Source: Hyphomicrobiales bacterium | GTDB taxonomy: Bacteria > Pseudomonadota > Alphaproteobacteria > Rhizobiales > Methyloligellaceae | Length of the DNA stretch: 64,000 bases | Assembly (NCBI GenBank): GCA_028280515.1 | Contig: JANQLP010000253.1 | Span: 25,465-89,464, forward strand | Reading direction: 5' to 3' | Shown here: piece by piece, positions 27,690-36,603 of the stretch | Layout: the number at the start of each line of letters is the position of its first letter | How positions within the stretch are numbered: the stretch's first letter is position 1 | Translations under genes and position numbers: made by a program | Notes under the pieces: model-generated | Told to the model about the DNA's origin: nothing | Seen by the model: the letters and a program-made list of their open reading frames with translations, nothing else | Databases searched by the model: none

Positions 27690-27987
27690 ATCGATGGAAT
27701 ATCATGTTCCGGAAGTCTCTCGCGCTCCTTGGCGATATGCGTCTGAGCCAAGGTTACCGGGTTCCGATCAGTTTTGGCTCGTGGGACATTGCGCGGAGCT
27801 TCACGCCGCAGGCATTGATCCGCGCACGATACGTGATGACGCGGTTCGGAGCCGAAACGCTTTGATAGCGAGAGTCCAACGCGTGGCGGAGCTCTGGCTC
27901 AACAGCCTGCCAAGCCGGCTTGGCGGCACCGAGTAATGCGCCGGGATTGAACGGATCGCAAGCGCCACGCCAACATGCTGGTGTGAA
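27690..27987. other. Intergenic region, no supported gene
   Basis: About 300 bp. Two overlapping short plus-strand frames exist (one at 27704-27865, one at 27694-27936), but neither has a ribosome binding site or known similarity, so I do not call a gene. Confidence 0.45.
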
Positions 27988-28006
27988 GGCGGGGCAAAGC
28001 CCCGCC
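27988..28006. terminator. Perfect GC hairpin downstream of secreted protein gene
   Basis: GGCGGGGC-AAA-GCCCCGCC, perfect 8-bp arms, 20 bp beyond the stop of the minus-strand gene at 28027. No strong T-run follows, so it may stabilise the 3' end rather than terminate fully. Confidence 0.5.
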
Positions 28007-28026
28007 CATGCATGTGCCTTGATGCT

Positions 28027-28479
28027 CTAGTTGCCGGAAGACTTCTTCAGCACAGCACTGAAGGCAATCCCGAACTCTATGCCCTTGAACGTCACGTAGA
28101 TCTTGTCGCCATCCAGCTTGCCGTCGATGAGACCCTTTGCGCCCGGCTCGTTCGGAGCCGTCTCGACCATGATGAGCTTACTGGGATCGTTTAGATCGAA
28201 ACTGCCCGTGGCTTCGACGTCATTCCACTTCTCCCGCCCTTCGAGGCGCCACTTGCTGATGCCCCAGAAAACATTCTCTTGTTGCTCCTTGACTTCGAGA
28301 TGCCACTCCGCCTTGTCGAAACTGGGCTCCTTTGTGGTTCTACTGCTCGGGGCAACGGCCAGATAGGTGGCCTTCCAGACACCGCGCATGTCCGGGAAAT
28401 CCGCGGCAACGGCCGGATGCGGTGCGAGAGAAGCGATCAATACTAGCACGGCAGCAACGGCGGCAGCTGTCTTCATCAT
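28027..28479 (-). CDS. Unknown exported protein
   Basis: A 150-residue protein with a signal peptide (residues 1-26, ending AVAA). The mature part opens DFPDMRGVWKATYLAVAP and alternates charged and aromatic residues, suggesting a small beta-barrel of lipocalin-like size. A strong AGGAGG lies 9 bases before the start (ATG 28479 or 28476). No family is recognised. Confidence 0.75.
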   Translation of the reverse strand: MMKTAAAVAAVLVLIASLAPHPAVAADFPDMRGVWKATYLAVAPSSRTTKEPSFDKAEWHLEVKEQQENVFWGISKWRLEGREKWNDVEATGSFDLNDPSKLIMVETAPNEPGAKGLIDGKLDGDKIYVTFKGIEFGIAFSAVLKKSSGN

Positions 28480-28714
28480 GGTATCAGACCTCCTTTTTCT
28501 GGTGCGACATTATCAACGTAGGATAGGAATTTGTCATAATTACTTCGATGAAAGAACCGGCGGAGTATTTATCACGTTCAACGAATGAAAATCGGACGGT
28601 GATACATCAATTGACGCTTGCGTATGTCCTGCGCAAAGGCGGCGCCATCACGCGATTGGGCCCATCGCTCCGATACCGGCCGGAGTGAACTCCACCTTTC
28701 CAGGAGTCTTGGGC

Positions 28715-29299
28715 TCAGATCGGAACGTAGATGCCGAAGACCGTACGCAGGAACAGCCACGCAAACACGATGACCGTGGGGTAGAATGTGAGGCCGAACC
28801 CGAAGGATCTGACATAGGGGTTCGTATGGTAACCCACCCAGAACAGAACCCGTCCAACCATGAACATGACGGTCAGAATGGGGATGGTGGCGGCGTCGCT
28901 GTGCGTCACGAAAGCGGCCATGCCGCTGATCCCGACGAGAAAGACCACGAACTGTTCGACCGTGTTCCTGATGAACCGTGAGTTGATGTCGACAGGCGAA
29001 TAGACCGCGATTTTCCGGCCAACCTGACGGTCGGGGCGCAGGCGTTGTGCCGCCACGACCACAACCGCCGCAACCGCCGGGAGAATTGCAACGATTGCGC
29101 ACTGGATGACCAGTGTCAGGCGATCGTCCGGCCACCAGCCCTGTGGCCGCCAATCAATTGCCAGGTCCGCACAGATGTAGATTGCAAGGCACGAAACAGC
29201 GCAGACGGCGAGCACCTTCAGAAAAGGCGACGTCCGGCGCGACAATCGGCGCAACTTGCGCTCGACGGTGCGTGCATTTGGTTTCGTATCTGAGTCCAT
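28715..29299 (-). CDS. MAPEG-like membrane protein
   Basis: A 194-residue protein with four to five membrane segments. The second half (FIRNTVEQFVVFLVGISGMA, ILTVMFMVGRVLFWVGYHTNP, RSFGFGLTFYPT) has the NTVEQ...GRxxFxxGY...RxxGF order of the MAPEG family (glutathione and eicosanoid enzymes). Bacterial members mostly lack a known substrate. The start is uncertain: ATG 29299 lacks a good ribosome binding site and ATGs further upstream are possible. Its promoter region contains the Crp-type site at 29425. Confidence 0.72.
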   Translation of the reverse strand: MDSDTKPNARTVERKLRRLSRRTSPFLKVLAVCAVSCLAIYICADLAIDWRPQGWWPDDRLTLVIQCAIVAILPAVAAVVVVAAQRLRPDRQVGRKIAVYSPVDINSRFIRNTVEQFVVFLVGISGMAAFVTHSDAATIPILTVMFMVGRVLFWVGYHTNPYVRSFGFGLTFYPTVIVFAWLFLRTVFGIYVPI

Positions 29300-29424
29300 T
29301 TGCACACGAATCATCCTGCTGCCGTCACGCACCATCATCAAGGTATGTGACATGCGTGAGCTGAACGTCAAAGAACGCGAGATACGGTTCGGACCAAGTC
29401 CGAGAGGTTCAAACCGCGCAAATG

Positions 29425-29438
29425 GTGACCGGGATCAC
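29425..29438. promoter_or_regulatory. Crp/Fnr-type site, GTGAY-N4-ATCAC
   Basis: GTGACCGGGATCAC, with GG before and TT after. It lies between divergent genes (MAPEG-like start 29299; small gene start 29586). It is one of four matching sites in the window, all near small or secreted genes. Confidence 0.6.
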
Positions 29439-29585
29439 TTCTCCAGCGCCCGCGTATCTCCATTTCCAGGAGGTTGCGGATTACCGCGACACCAGATTGG
29501 GGACGAGGAGTTTGAACCTTTTCCCCCGCAACTGCGTCCAAAGGATGAGGGGTCCGATGGCTGGGCCCGTCGAGGAGCCGATGCA

Positions 29586-29735
29586 ATGACCTACGTGATC
29601 GTCACCAGGAAACGAAAAGTGATCGGAAACCCGATTGCGTCCTACAACGAAGCCTACGAGTTGGCGACGCGACTGTATGGCGACAACGTCCAGGACTGGT
29701 TGAAGCACAACCTCCGCATTGAGGAGAACCGCTAG
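29586..29735 (+). CDS. 49-residue conserved-type small protein
   Basis: A short cytosolic protein starting MTYVIVTRKRKVIGNPIAS and ending YGDNVQDWLKHNLRIEENR. GAGGAG stands 9 bases before the ATG. There is no signal peptide or membrane segment. It precedes the amidotransferase gene by 36 bp and may be co-transcribed. Function is not known. Confidence 0.6.
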   Translation: MTYVIVTRKRKVIGNPIASYNEAYELATRLYGDNVQDWLKHNLRIEENR

Positions 29736-29771
29736 TCTCGAGGTCTCCTCCAGATCAAGGACGCTGCCGTC

Positions 29772-30533
29772 ATGTCGTTTTCAGCAGAACATACCGTTTC
29801 ACCAGGAGCGACCGCCTGGAGGCAGACGTCATCGCGCAAAGTGCTCGCGATTATGCATCAGAAGCACTCGTCGGCCGGTCAGGTGGGGAACTGGCTTGCA
29901 GCGCAGGGTCTTTCGCTTGATATCCGCCGCCCCCGTTTTGGCGACGCACTCCCCGAAACACTGGAAGACCATGCAGGAGCAGTCATATTTGGCGGCCCGC
30001 AAAGCGCGAACGACAATGACGACTTCATCCGCCGCGAAATCGACTGGGTCGGTGTCGCGTTGAAAGAAGAAAAGCCACTCCTTGGAATTTGCCTCGGGGC
30101 ACAGATGCTGGCGTTGCATCTGGGCGCAGAGATCCGTCCACATGCGCAAGGCGTTGTGGAGCGGGGGTACCATACGATCCTGCCGACGCACAGCGGCAGC
30201 GAAATGCTGGACTGGCCGGAACGCGTCTATCAGTGGCACGAGCAGGGTTTCAGCGCACCACAGACCAGTGTCGTGCTGGCGGAGGGTGAGACCTTCCGCA
30301 ACCAAGCCTTTCGGTTGGGTTCAGCCTTCGGATTGCAATTCCATCCCGAAATCACGCGAAACGCCATCATCCGCCTGATATCCGCCTCAAGTCCCGATTC
30401 GTGCTCTGCCACGACGCACCTGCGTCACCATTGTCACTATGGTCCGACCCAGCGGCAATGGCTCGATGAGTTCATGACAAAGTGGATTGGGTTGGGGCAG
30501 GCCGAACCAGAGCAGTTGCTTGCCGCGGCGTAA
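29772..30533 (+). CDS. Class I glutamine amidotransferase-like protein
   Basis: A 253-residue stand-alone amidotransferase domain. Nucleophile Cys107 is in LLGICLGAQML and the His191-x-Glu193 pair in LQFHPEIT complete the triad. Such proteins are related to GuaA-type GATases and PuuD-like hydrolases; no synthase partner is adjacent, so the acceptor is unknown. The extra C-terminal stretch is rich in His and Cys (CSATTHLRHHCHYG), which is unusual and could bind metal. Confidence 0.83.
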   Translation: MSFSAEHTVSPGATAWRQTSSRKVLAIMHQKHSSAGQVGNWLAAQGLSLDIRRPRFGDALPETLEDHAGAVIFGGPQSANDNDDFIRREIDWVGVALKEEKPLLGICLGAQMLALHLGAEIRPHAQGVVERGYHTILPTHSGSEMLDWPERVYQWHEQGFSAPQTSVVLAEGETFRNQAFRLGSAFGLQFHPEITRNAIIRLISASSPDSCSATTHLRHHCHYGPTQRQWLDEFMTKWIGLGQAEPEQLLAAA

Positions 30534-30574
30534 GCCACCATTGCTCTGGTGCGCGCAGGTCGCGCTATGAACGA

Positions 30575-30877
30575 CTACCCTATGGCGACAAATGAAACGA
30601 TGAGCGCACCCATCGCCGTGGCAACGGCCAGAATGATATTGGCCTTCCTGTTTTCGGTCTCAAATTGCCGTACTCGTTTTTGTTCGCGCCTCTCCAGCCA
30701 CTGTTGCGCAGCTGTCAATTCCTCGTCGGCATACTTGCCGTGGGCAACGGCTGAACGCACGTCTTCTTCGCCCCGTCGTTCAAAGTCCTTGAAATGGCGG
30801 TTTCTGCTTCCGATCATTTCCTCATCATTCGCAGTTGCTGATGCAATCCGAATCACATCGGCGATTTTACTTCGCAC
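30575..30877 (-). CDS. Small tail-anchored membrane protein, unknown
   Basis: About 100 residues: a charged helical body (FERRGEEDVRSAVAHGKY, LERREQKRVRQFETENRK) and one C-terminal membrane segment (IILAVATAMGALIVSFVAIG). This is a tail-anchored layout with the bulk in the cytosol. The start is uncertain (GTG 30877 or ATG 30817). No family is recognised. Confidence 0.55.
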   Translation of the reverse strand: MRSKIADVIRIASATANDEEMIGSRNRHFKDFERRGEEDVRSAVAHGKYADEELTAAQQWLERREQKRVRQFETENRKANIILAVATAMGALIVSFVAIG

Positions 30878-31052
30878 AACAAAGATATCACGTCTTTATG
30901 GCCGAACCGAGCACCGAGAGCTTTGATCGGACGAAATACGCATGGTGAACCCGGATCGCACCTGGCGACGGGTAGCAATGCCCTGCAGCTTTTTCGAAAA
31001 CACCGAAATGGCGAAGCCTGCTCTCAGCATGGATTTTCAAACCGCACGATTG

Positions 31053-31066
31053 GTGATCGGGATCAC
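31053..31066. promoter_or_regulatory. Crp/Fnr-type site, GTGAY-N4-ATCAC
   Basis: GTGATCGGGATCAC, a perfect palindrome in its outer six bases, flanked by GG and TT. It ends 66 bp before the start of the small exported protein gene at 31133. Confidence 0.65.
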
Positions 31067-31132
31067 TTTCATCGCCCTGTTGCACCTCCATCTCAACGGC
31101 ATCGCACAATTTGTCACTGGATGGAGAACACG

Positions 31133-31375
31133 ATGCCAAAGCACACATTGACGCCAAACGCCGTTCGTATCGCTGCAGCAGCAGCACTGTTTGTGGCCGT
31201 CGGCATCAGCATGACTGCGAACACCCGGAACGCAGAAGCCGCATCCGCCCGAACCGTTTCCGGTGTCTCAGAGCAACTCGTGGATATCGTCGAGCATGGC
31301 TGGCGCGGGCCGCGCCACTGTCACTGGCGCTTGCGCCGCGGTCATTGGGTGTACATCTGCCACCGCCACCGCTGA
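31133..31375 (+). CDS. Small exported His/Arg/Trp-rich protein
   Basis: 80 residues: signal peptide 1-36 (AAAAALFVAVGISMTANTR, cut after AEA), then a short body, then a cationic tail HGWRGPRHCHWRLRRGHW with a second Cys near the end (YICHRHR). Two Cys could form a disulfide. GGAG lies before the ATG. Similar tails are seen in many small alphaproteobacterial periplasmic proteins without known role. A Crp-type site is directly upstream. Confidence 0.7.
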   Translation: MPKHTLTPNAVRIAAAAALFVAVGISMTANTRNAEAASARTVSGVSEQLVDIVEHGWRGPRHCHWRLRRGHWVYICHRHR

Positions 31376-31442
31376 GTTTTCGCAAGGGCATCGGTACGAA
31401 AGCGTCTTTTGGAGTACGTGCCGCCCCAATGCCCCCGCGAAC

Positions 31443-31476
31443 GGAGCCCGCGGCTGTTCACACGGTCGCGGGCTCC
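31443..31476 (-). terminator. Hairpin overlapping the amidase stop codon
   Basis: GGAGCCCGCG (31443-31452) and CGCGGGCTCC (31467-31476) are perfect 10-bp arms. The stem spans the end of the minus-strand amidase gene, so it can end transcription from that gene or from the convergent small gene. There is no T-run. Confidence 0.5.
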
Positions 31477-32864
31477 ACATTGTTCCAGACCCAGCGGGCC
31501 AGCCCGGTTATGCGCGCATCCTCGCGCTGCTGACCGATGATCTGGACGCCCACCGGCAGGCCCGACACGCCGAGCAGGGGGACGCTCACCACAGGAGCGA
31601 ACAGCATCGAAGAAGGATAGTTGAAGACGGCGTCGCCGGTTGGCCTCGCCGCTGTGCATTCCTCCGGTGCATCGCCGGTCCATTGCGGCGCGGGCCCAGG
31701 GCAGGAAAGGGTGATCATCGCGTCGCCCAGTTGCCGAACCGCCGCGTGCGCCAGTTGCGCTTGTCCCCTTTCCAGAAGCAGAGCCTCGTAGTCCCGTGGT
31801 TTCATTGCTTCTGCGCGTTGCAACGTGGTCATGGCGCGGTCGCTCAGACCGCCTCCTTTTTCGTTGACAATGTTGCGCTGGGCCCAGCGGTTTTCCCACG
31901 CGGTGATGGAACCGGCGATGCGGCCCGCGTCGGAAATCGATCTTTCGAGCGCTTCGATCAACGGATGATCGGCCCGGCGCAACAGCGTAATGCCGTGGTC
32001 GGCCATATTCCGGCAAACGGCGTCGAAGGCGGTCCTTGTCGCGTCGTCGAGGCCCTGCCAGCCCTCCGTTTCCAGTACGATGAGGCGCTCGGGCTTGAGC
32101 GGTTGCGGCGGTGTCTGCAGCCCGGCGAGGGGCGGGCAACCACGATCGCCGCCCGCGCGTTGCGCGATCTCGATGGCCACCTGCCACATGTCTTCCAGCG
32201 ACCCGGCATGAGGTCCGTGAGTGCTCATGCTGGTGGCAATCCGCTCTCCGCGATTGATCGCGCCTTGCGTGGGCTTGAGGGCGAAGTTGCCGCAGAAGCC
32301 GGCGGGACGGATGATCGACCCGCCGACCTGGCTGCCGATGGCGGCGGGCATCATGCGCGCGGCAACGGCCGCCGCGGACCCGGACGACGAGCCGCCCGGC
32401 GTGCGTGTCCTGTCGAACGGGTTGGTGGTCGGCCCGGGATGCGACCCGCCAAGCTCTGCCGTCACCGTCTTGCCAAAGGGGATGGCGCCCGCCTCGCGCA
32501 ACGCCCACACGGCAGCATTGTCACGCTTCGGAAAATTGCCTTCCAGGGCCTTGCAGTTCATCTGCGTGGGCATGTCCCTTGTCTCAAGCAGATCCTTGAT
32601 GCCAACCGGCATGCCGTCGATGGGCGAGAGTGCCTTACCCGCCTGCCAGCGTTTCGTGCTTTCGTCCGCTGCGGCCCGCGCCGCATCCGCATCGAGAAAC
32701 GCAAAAGCGCGAACCTCGCCCTCGCGCTCGTCGACTGCTTCAAGGCAACGTTCCAGATAAGCACGCGGACTGTCGGATCCATCGGCGAAGTCGGGAACAG
32801 CCGTGTAATAGGTCAGAGCCTTGAATGTGCGCGGGTCATATGTGGCAGCTGTGTCGCGGGCCAT
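31458..32864 (-). CDS. Amidase signature family amidase
   Basis: A 468-residue AS-family hydrolase. The Ser-Ser-Lys triad is visible: Lys90 in PVGIKDLLE, the Gly-Ser block GGSSSGSAAAVAAR (about 157-170), and Ser183 in QVGGSIIRPAG. It hydrolyses an amide to acid plus ammonia; the substrate is not deducible. The canonical GGSSGG reads GGSSSG here, a tolerated variation. GGGAGA precedes ATG 32864. An MFS carrier gene lies about 630 bp away in the opposite direction. Confidence 0.88.
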   Translation of the reverse strand: MARDTAATYDPRTFKALTYYTAVPDFADGSDSPRAYLERCLEAVDEREGEVRAFAFLDADAARAAADESTKRWQAGKALSPIDGMPVGIKDLLETRDMPTQMNCKALEGNFPKRDNAAVWALREAGAIPFGKTVTAELGGSHPGPTTNPFDRTRTPGGSSSGSAAAVAARMMPAAIGSQVGGSIIRPAGFCGNFALKPTQGAINRGERIATSMSTHGPHAGSLEDMWQVAIEIAQRAGGDRGCPPLAGLQTPPQPLKPERLIVLETEGWQGLDDATRTAFDAVCRNMADHGITLLRRADHPLIEALERSISDAGRIAGSITAWENRWAQRNIVNEKGGGLSDRAMTTLQRAEAMKPRDYEALLLERGQAQLAHAAVRQLGDAMITLSCPGPAPQWTGDAPEECTAARPTGDAVFNYPSSMLFAPVVSVPLLGVSGLPVGVQIIGQQREDARITGLARWVWNNVEPATV

Positions 32865-33076
32865 GGGTTGTCTCCCTGTGTTCTTGGTTTTGCTTGGGCG
32901 TCCGGCGAAGGATAGCAGGACCGACGCGAGAACCACTACTGCAATCCTCCCTAAGATGCGCGTGGAATTGCGTGACCGCGACGGAACCCGTGCTGCGACA
33001 TGACACGCAAACTCTGCTAGAGAAGTGTCGTTCGTCTTTTAACTGCCGTCAGTTCCACGGAGGTCCAGATTTCGCC

Positions 33077-33367
33077 ATGGTCAAAACTGTCACGCATGAG
33101 GTTCAGACGACCGTCGGGGCCTACCTGAAAGAGATTCCAGGCGCGCTTGGGACGATGGACTATGAGGTGCGCGGGAACCGCGTCGTCGCGCATTCTGCGG
33201 ATGGCACCGTCATCATCAATCTGACCTATGAGGGCGAGCGTCACCTGGGCTCCCTCGACCTTCCCATGACCAAGGTCGAAGTCGTCTGCGTCGGATTTTC
33301 CGACGACAAGGCCGATGCGTTCCTGAAACACTATGACCAGCAGATGCTGCGGACCGGGGGCGGTTGA
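33077..33367 (+). CDS. Hypothetical protein, 96 residues
   Basis: A small soluble protein (MVKTVTHEVQTTVGAYLKE...) with an alternating beta-like pattern in the middle (YEVRGNRVVAHSADGTVIIN). GGAGGT lies upstream of the ATG. It is divergent from the amidase. No family is recognised. Confidence 0.65.
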   Translation: MVKTVTHEVQTTVGAYLKEIPGALGTMDYEVRGNRVVAHSADGTVIINLTYEGERHLGSLDLPMTKVEVVCVGFSDDKADAFLKHYDQQMLRTGGG

Positions 33368-33494
33368 GCTGACGGTCATAGTGCCGCATAGGGGCGAGTC
33401 ATGTCGGATTGTGAGCGGGGGGTGGACCGCCGATAGGGGTTGTTGACTGCAATAACGGGGGGAGGCGGAGGCTCAATCCATCCGCCGGCTTGGA

Positions 33495-34748
33495 ATGCAG
33501 CAGCGTGCCGGAACAACGTCTCTATGGCTGACGATCATACTGCCATTCGCGATGGGCTTCTTCGTCTCGATGGCCTTCAAGTGCATCAACGCCATCCTGG
33601 CCCATCCCCTGGAGCAGGAACTGCACCTCGCCAGCGTGGAGATGGGCTGGATCACGTCGCTGTTCCTGCTCACCTTCGCCCTGATGCAACTGCCTGTCGG
33701 GCTCCTGCTCGATCGATGGGGGCCTTGGAAAACCCAGAGCCTGCTTTTCATCATCGGAGCTGTCGGCATCACTCTGTTCGGCCTTTCGTCGGACGTGACC
33801 ATGCTCGCCATCGGCCGTGCCATCCTCGGCATCGGCATGGCGGGCGGCCTGGTGGCTGCCTTCAAGGCCACAGCCGACTGGTGCACTGCGGAAGAGGTGC
33901 CTTTCTACAACAGCATCATTCTGGGCGTGGGAGGCCTTGGCGCGTTGATGGTCACCAGCCCGGCCAAGTTCTTCGAGCTTGAGTTTGGTTGGCGCACCCT
34001 CTGTCTTTCCATGGCGGCCCTGACTCTGGTCGTGGCAGTCGTGATGTTCTTTGCCGGCAGGAACAAGCCGATGTCAAAGGACCTGACCAAGGATCTCCAC
34101 AGCGACCTTGTCGGCCTCAAATCGATCTACACCGACCCGTTCTTCTGGCAGGTCGCGCCGCTGATCATCGTATGCAACGGCGGTTTCATCGCCATGATTG
34201 GCCTGTGGCTCGGACCCTGGCTGCAGCACGTGGTCGGCTTTTCGCCGCTTGAGAGCGCCCACTACCTGTTCGCGATTTCCCTTGCCATGACAATCGGCTT
34301 CGTGTCCGGCGGCCTGATTGCCCGTCTGGCCGAACGCCTGGCGCAGCCACTCATTGTCGTCGTTGTCTGGGGCATCGTCATATACGTCGCGATTCAAATC
34401 ATCCTGGTCCTGAATATCGCGTCGCAGAATTATCTGATCTGGGCGGCCTATGGCATTTCCGCCAAGGCGGCCGTATTGGGCTTCGCTGTACTCACACGTC
34501 ATTTCGGACCGAAGCTGAGCGGGCGGGTTGTAACCGGTGCCAACATCTTCGTCTGCCTGTTCGCCTTCGCCGCGCAGAATGCCTTCGGTGTGGTGCTGCA
34601 TCTCTGGCCCGAGAGCGGCGGTGCAGGCCCTTCCGCCGCCGCATACCAGGCGGCATTCGCGGGGCTTGTCACCCTGCATGTTCTCGCGCTCGCGTGGTTC
34701 ATGTTCATGGACCGGATGGCGCAGCCACCACGGACAAGGGAGAGCTGA
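33495..34748 (+). CDS. MFS transporter
   Basis: A 417-residue protein with 12 predicted membrane segments in two halves. The loop 2-3 motif is GLLLDRWGPWKTQ, matching the MFS G-x3-D-R-x-G pattern. The segment GIGMAGGLVAAFKATADW resembles nitrate/sugar-phosphate type MFS subfamilies but the substrate is not clear. It is followed at 33 bp by a thioesterase gene, probably in one transcript. Confidence 0.85.
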   Translation: MQQRAGTTSLWLTIILPFAMGFFVSMAFKCINAILAHPLEQELHLASVEMGWITSLFLLTFALMQLPVGLLLDRWGPWKTQSLLFIIGAVGITLFGLSSDVTMLAIGRAILGIGMAGGLVAAFKATADWCTAEEVPFYNSIILGVGGLGALMVTSPAKFFELEFGWRTLCLSMAALTLVVAVVMFFAGRNKPMSKDLTKDLHSDLVGLKSIYTDPFFWQVAPLIIVCNGGFIAMIGLWLGPWLQHVVGFSPLESAHYLFAISLAMTIGFVSGGLIARLAERLAQPLIVVVVWGIVIYVAIQIILVLNIASQNYLIWAAYGISAKAAVLGFAVLTRHFGPKLSGRVVTGANIFVCLFAFAAQNAFGVVLHLWPESGGAGPSAAAYQAAFAGLVTLHVLALAWFMFMDRMAQPPRTRES

Positions 34749-34781
34749 TCATGGCCCCCAACGGACACGGCACGAGATAAG

Positions 34782-35222
34782 ATGACTCCCGAAGAGCAAC
34801 AGCAGCGCGTCCGAGCGAGTTTTGCCAAACAGGGGCTGATGGCAACCCTGGGCGCACGGCTGGACAGCGTTTCGCCGGGCCTTGTCGAGATCGCGCTCAG
34901 TCCCCAGCCTGCCATATCCCAACAGCATGGCTTCGTGCATGCCGGAGCTGTGAGCGCCATTGCCGACAGCGCAGCAGGTTACGCCGCCTTGAGCCTGATG
35001 CCCGCCGGCACCGGCGTTCTGACCGCGGAGTTCAAGATCAATCTTCTTGCCCCCGCGGCGGGCGACCGCATTCTGGCGCGCGGGCGCGTGGTGAAGGCCG
35101 GGCGCACGCTTACCCTTGCCCAGTCGGAAGTGTTCGCGGAGACGAACGGTCAGGAAAAGCTCGTCGCGTTTCTGACTGCAACGCTGATGGCGGTCGAAGG
35201 CCGCGACGGCATCAGCGACTGA
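34782..35222 (+). CDS. PaaI-family hotdog thioesterase
   Basis: A 146-residue hotdog-fold protein. The N-terminal core helix motif HGFVHAGAVSAIADSAAGYAA has the HGG-like H-x3-HAG and the catalytic-type Asp. A typical LTAEFKINLLAPAAGD strand follows. It hydrolyses acyl- or aryl-CoA. Placed directly after the MFS gene, it could release an imported acid from CoA; that is speculation. Confidence 0.85.
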   Translation: MTPEEQQQRVRASFAKQGLMATLGARLDSVSPGLVEIALSPQPAISQQHGFVHAGAVSAIADSAAGYAALSLMPAGTGVLTAEFKINLLAPAAGDRILARGRVVKAGRTLTLAQSEVFAETNGQEKLVAFLTATLMAVEGRDGISD

Positions 35223-35232
35223 GAGCAACATC

Positions 35233-35724
35233 TCAGCCCAGACGCGCCGAGGTCCCGCTATGGCCGGCCCACTTGGGCAGGCCATCTTCCATGTCCAAAA
35301 CCCTTGATCCGTAAAAGATGTGGCACGTCGGCCTGAACGTCTGCGGAATGTTCGGCGGCGTGCCGAAATCGAAGAGCGAGGGAAAGGCAAGCCACATGTT
35401 TCGGCCTTCATCGGCGATCGGCGTGCCGCACAACCCACAGCTGACCTTGCACGGCAAGATGCGTTCGGCCTCGTTCAGGGCGCCGTTATAGAACTTCAGG
35501 TGATCGAAGCCCGTACTGAACCTGACATGGTGTTTGTGAAAGATCGCCGCCCACTGCATCGGCGCACCGTGCAGCTTCTGACACATGACACAGTGGCAGA
35601 TCTTCGCATCGACCGGATCGGCTGAGACGCCATAGCGGACAGCGCCGCAATGGCAACGCGCCTGATACTTGATCTCGAAATCCGTGTCGTCTGCGCGCCT
35701 AAAGAGGGCTTTGAAATCATCCAT
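35233..35724 (-). CDS. GFA (glutathione-dependent formaldehyde-activating) family protein
   Basis: A 163-residue Zn protein. Cys ligands in order: ARCHCGAVRY, ICHCVMCQKLHG, and CGLCGTPI. The first member of the family was linked to formaldehyde-glutathione adduct formation; most members have no proven activity. Formaldehyde from the methanethiol oxidase in this window would be a possible source, but the genes are 11 kb apart. Confidence 0.85.
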   Translation of the reverse strand: MDDFKALFRRADDTDFEIKYQARCHCGAVRYGVSADPVDAKICHCVMCQKLHGAPMQWAAIFHKHHVRFSTGFDHLKFYNGALNEAERILPCKVSCGLCGTPIADEGRNMWLAFPSLFDFGTPPNIPQTFRPTCHIFYGSRVLDMEDGLPKWAGHSGTSARLG

Positions 35725-35897
35725 GTATCGTTCTCGCCAGACGGTCGCGGTTGCCCCAGTATGGGTGTCTGCAGGCCGAATGGCGAGTGCCTGGTGAAGC
35801 TCGCGGGCCAAAGCGTGACGCGGATGTCAACGATGACCGGTCGTCCGGTTTGACCCATATGACGGTATGATTTTGAATATAGGGCATCGCCGCTGCC

Positions 35898-36479
35898 GTG
35901 AGCTGGGACATGTATTGGTTGCGCCTATTGTTGCTGCTGCAATGTGTGACCCTTTTCGGCGCGCACGAGTCTTTCGCCCAGTTCGACCGTCTCACCGTTC
36001 TCAATAACATGGACATTCCCGGAGGTGATTTCCGTTCGATCAAGGACGGAACGCTGCAAAGCTGCAGAGATGACTGCCTGAAAGACGAACGCTGCAAGGC
36101 CTACACCTTCAACCACAGAGCCAAGGTCTGCTTTCTGAAGGAACGCATCTCGAAACGCATAAAGTTCAATGGGGCGACCTCGGGCGTGAAGTTCACCCAC
36201 GGGATACTGGCATCCCCGCCTGACCCTGGACCACCGACCAAGGCGATCATCGATACATGGGCAAGGGCAACCGCGCTCTGTCGCGGAGAATCGAAGGAAA
36301 AGCCGGAAACCTGGGCATGGTGTGATGTGAGCGAGGCGCTCGGCGTTGTTCTGGAACTTCGCGACTGGTGCCGTGGCAAGAAGGGGCAGGAGCAGGCCCA
36401 GATGGCCTGGCACAAATGCGAAGCTGCGTCCCTTCGTGCAAAGGTCCCGAAATCCGTCTCCTCCCTTGGCCGCGAATAG
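35898..36479 (+). CDS. Exported PAN/Apple-domain protein
   Basis: About 193 residues: signal peptide (1-28, LRLLLLLQCVTLF), then a PAN/Apple domain (residues about 33-100) with FRSIKDGTLQSCRDDCLKD, CKAYTFNHRAKVCFLK. The Cys pattern is typical for a disulfide-linked carbohydrate- or protein-binding fold. The C-terminal third has three more Cys (ALCRG, WCDVSEA, DWCRG) and no known fold. The start may be GTG 35898 or ATG 35910. Confidence 0.78.
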   Translation: MSWDMYWLRLLLLLQCVTLFGAHESFAQFDRLTVLNNMDIPGGDFRSIKDGTLQSCRDDCLKDERCKAYTFNHRAKVCFLKERISKRIKFNGATSGVKFTHGILASPPDPGPPTKAIIDTWARATALCRGESKEKPETWAWCDVSEALGVVLELRDWCRGKKGQEQAQMAWHKCEAASLRAKVPKSVSSLGRE

Positions 36480-36603
36480 CGCGCGGCCGGTTCCCGGCTG
36501 CTCCCAATCGCCATCACTCCAATCGAATAATTCTGCGACTTGCGTGTTTACGTCGGGAGAACATCAGCGCGTACCCGCGTTTGAAAAGTCGGAGGGCCAC
36601 CCA

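Noticed and set aside
31458..32864. GatA subunit of tRNA amidotransferase.
   Set aside because: No gatB or gatC nearby and the signature block deviates from GatA; a general amidase is the safer call.
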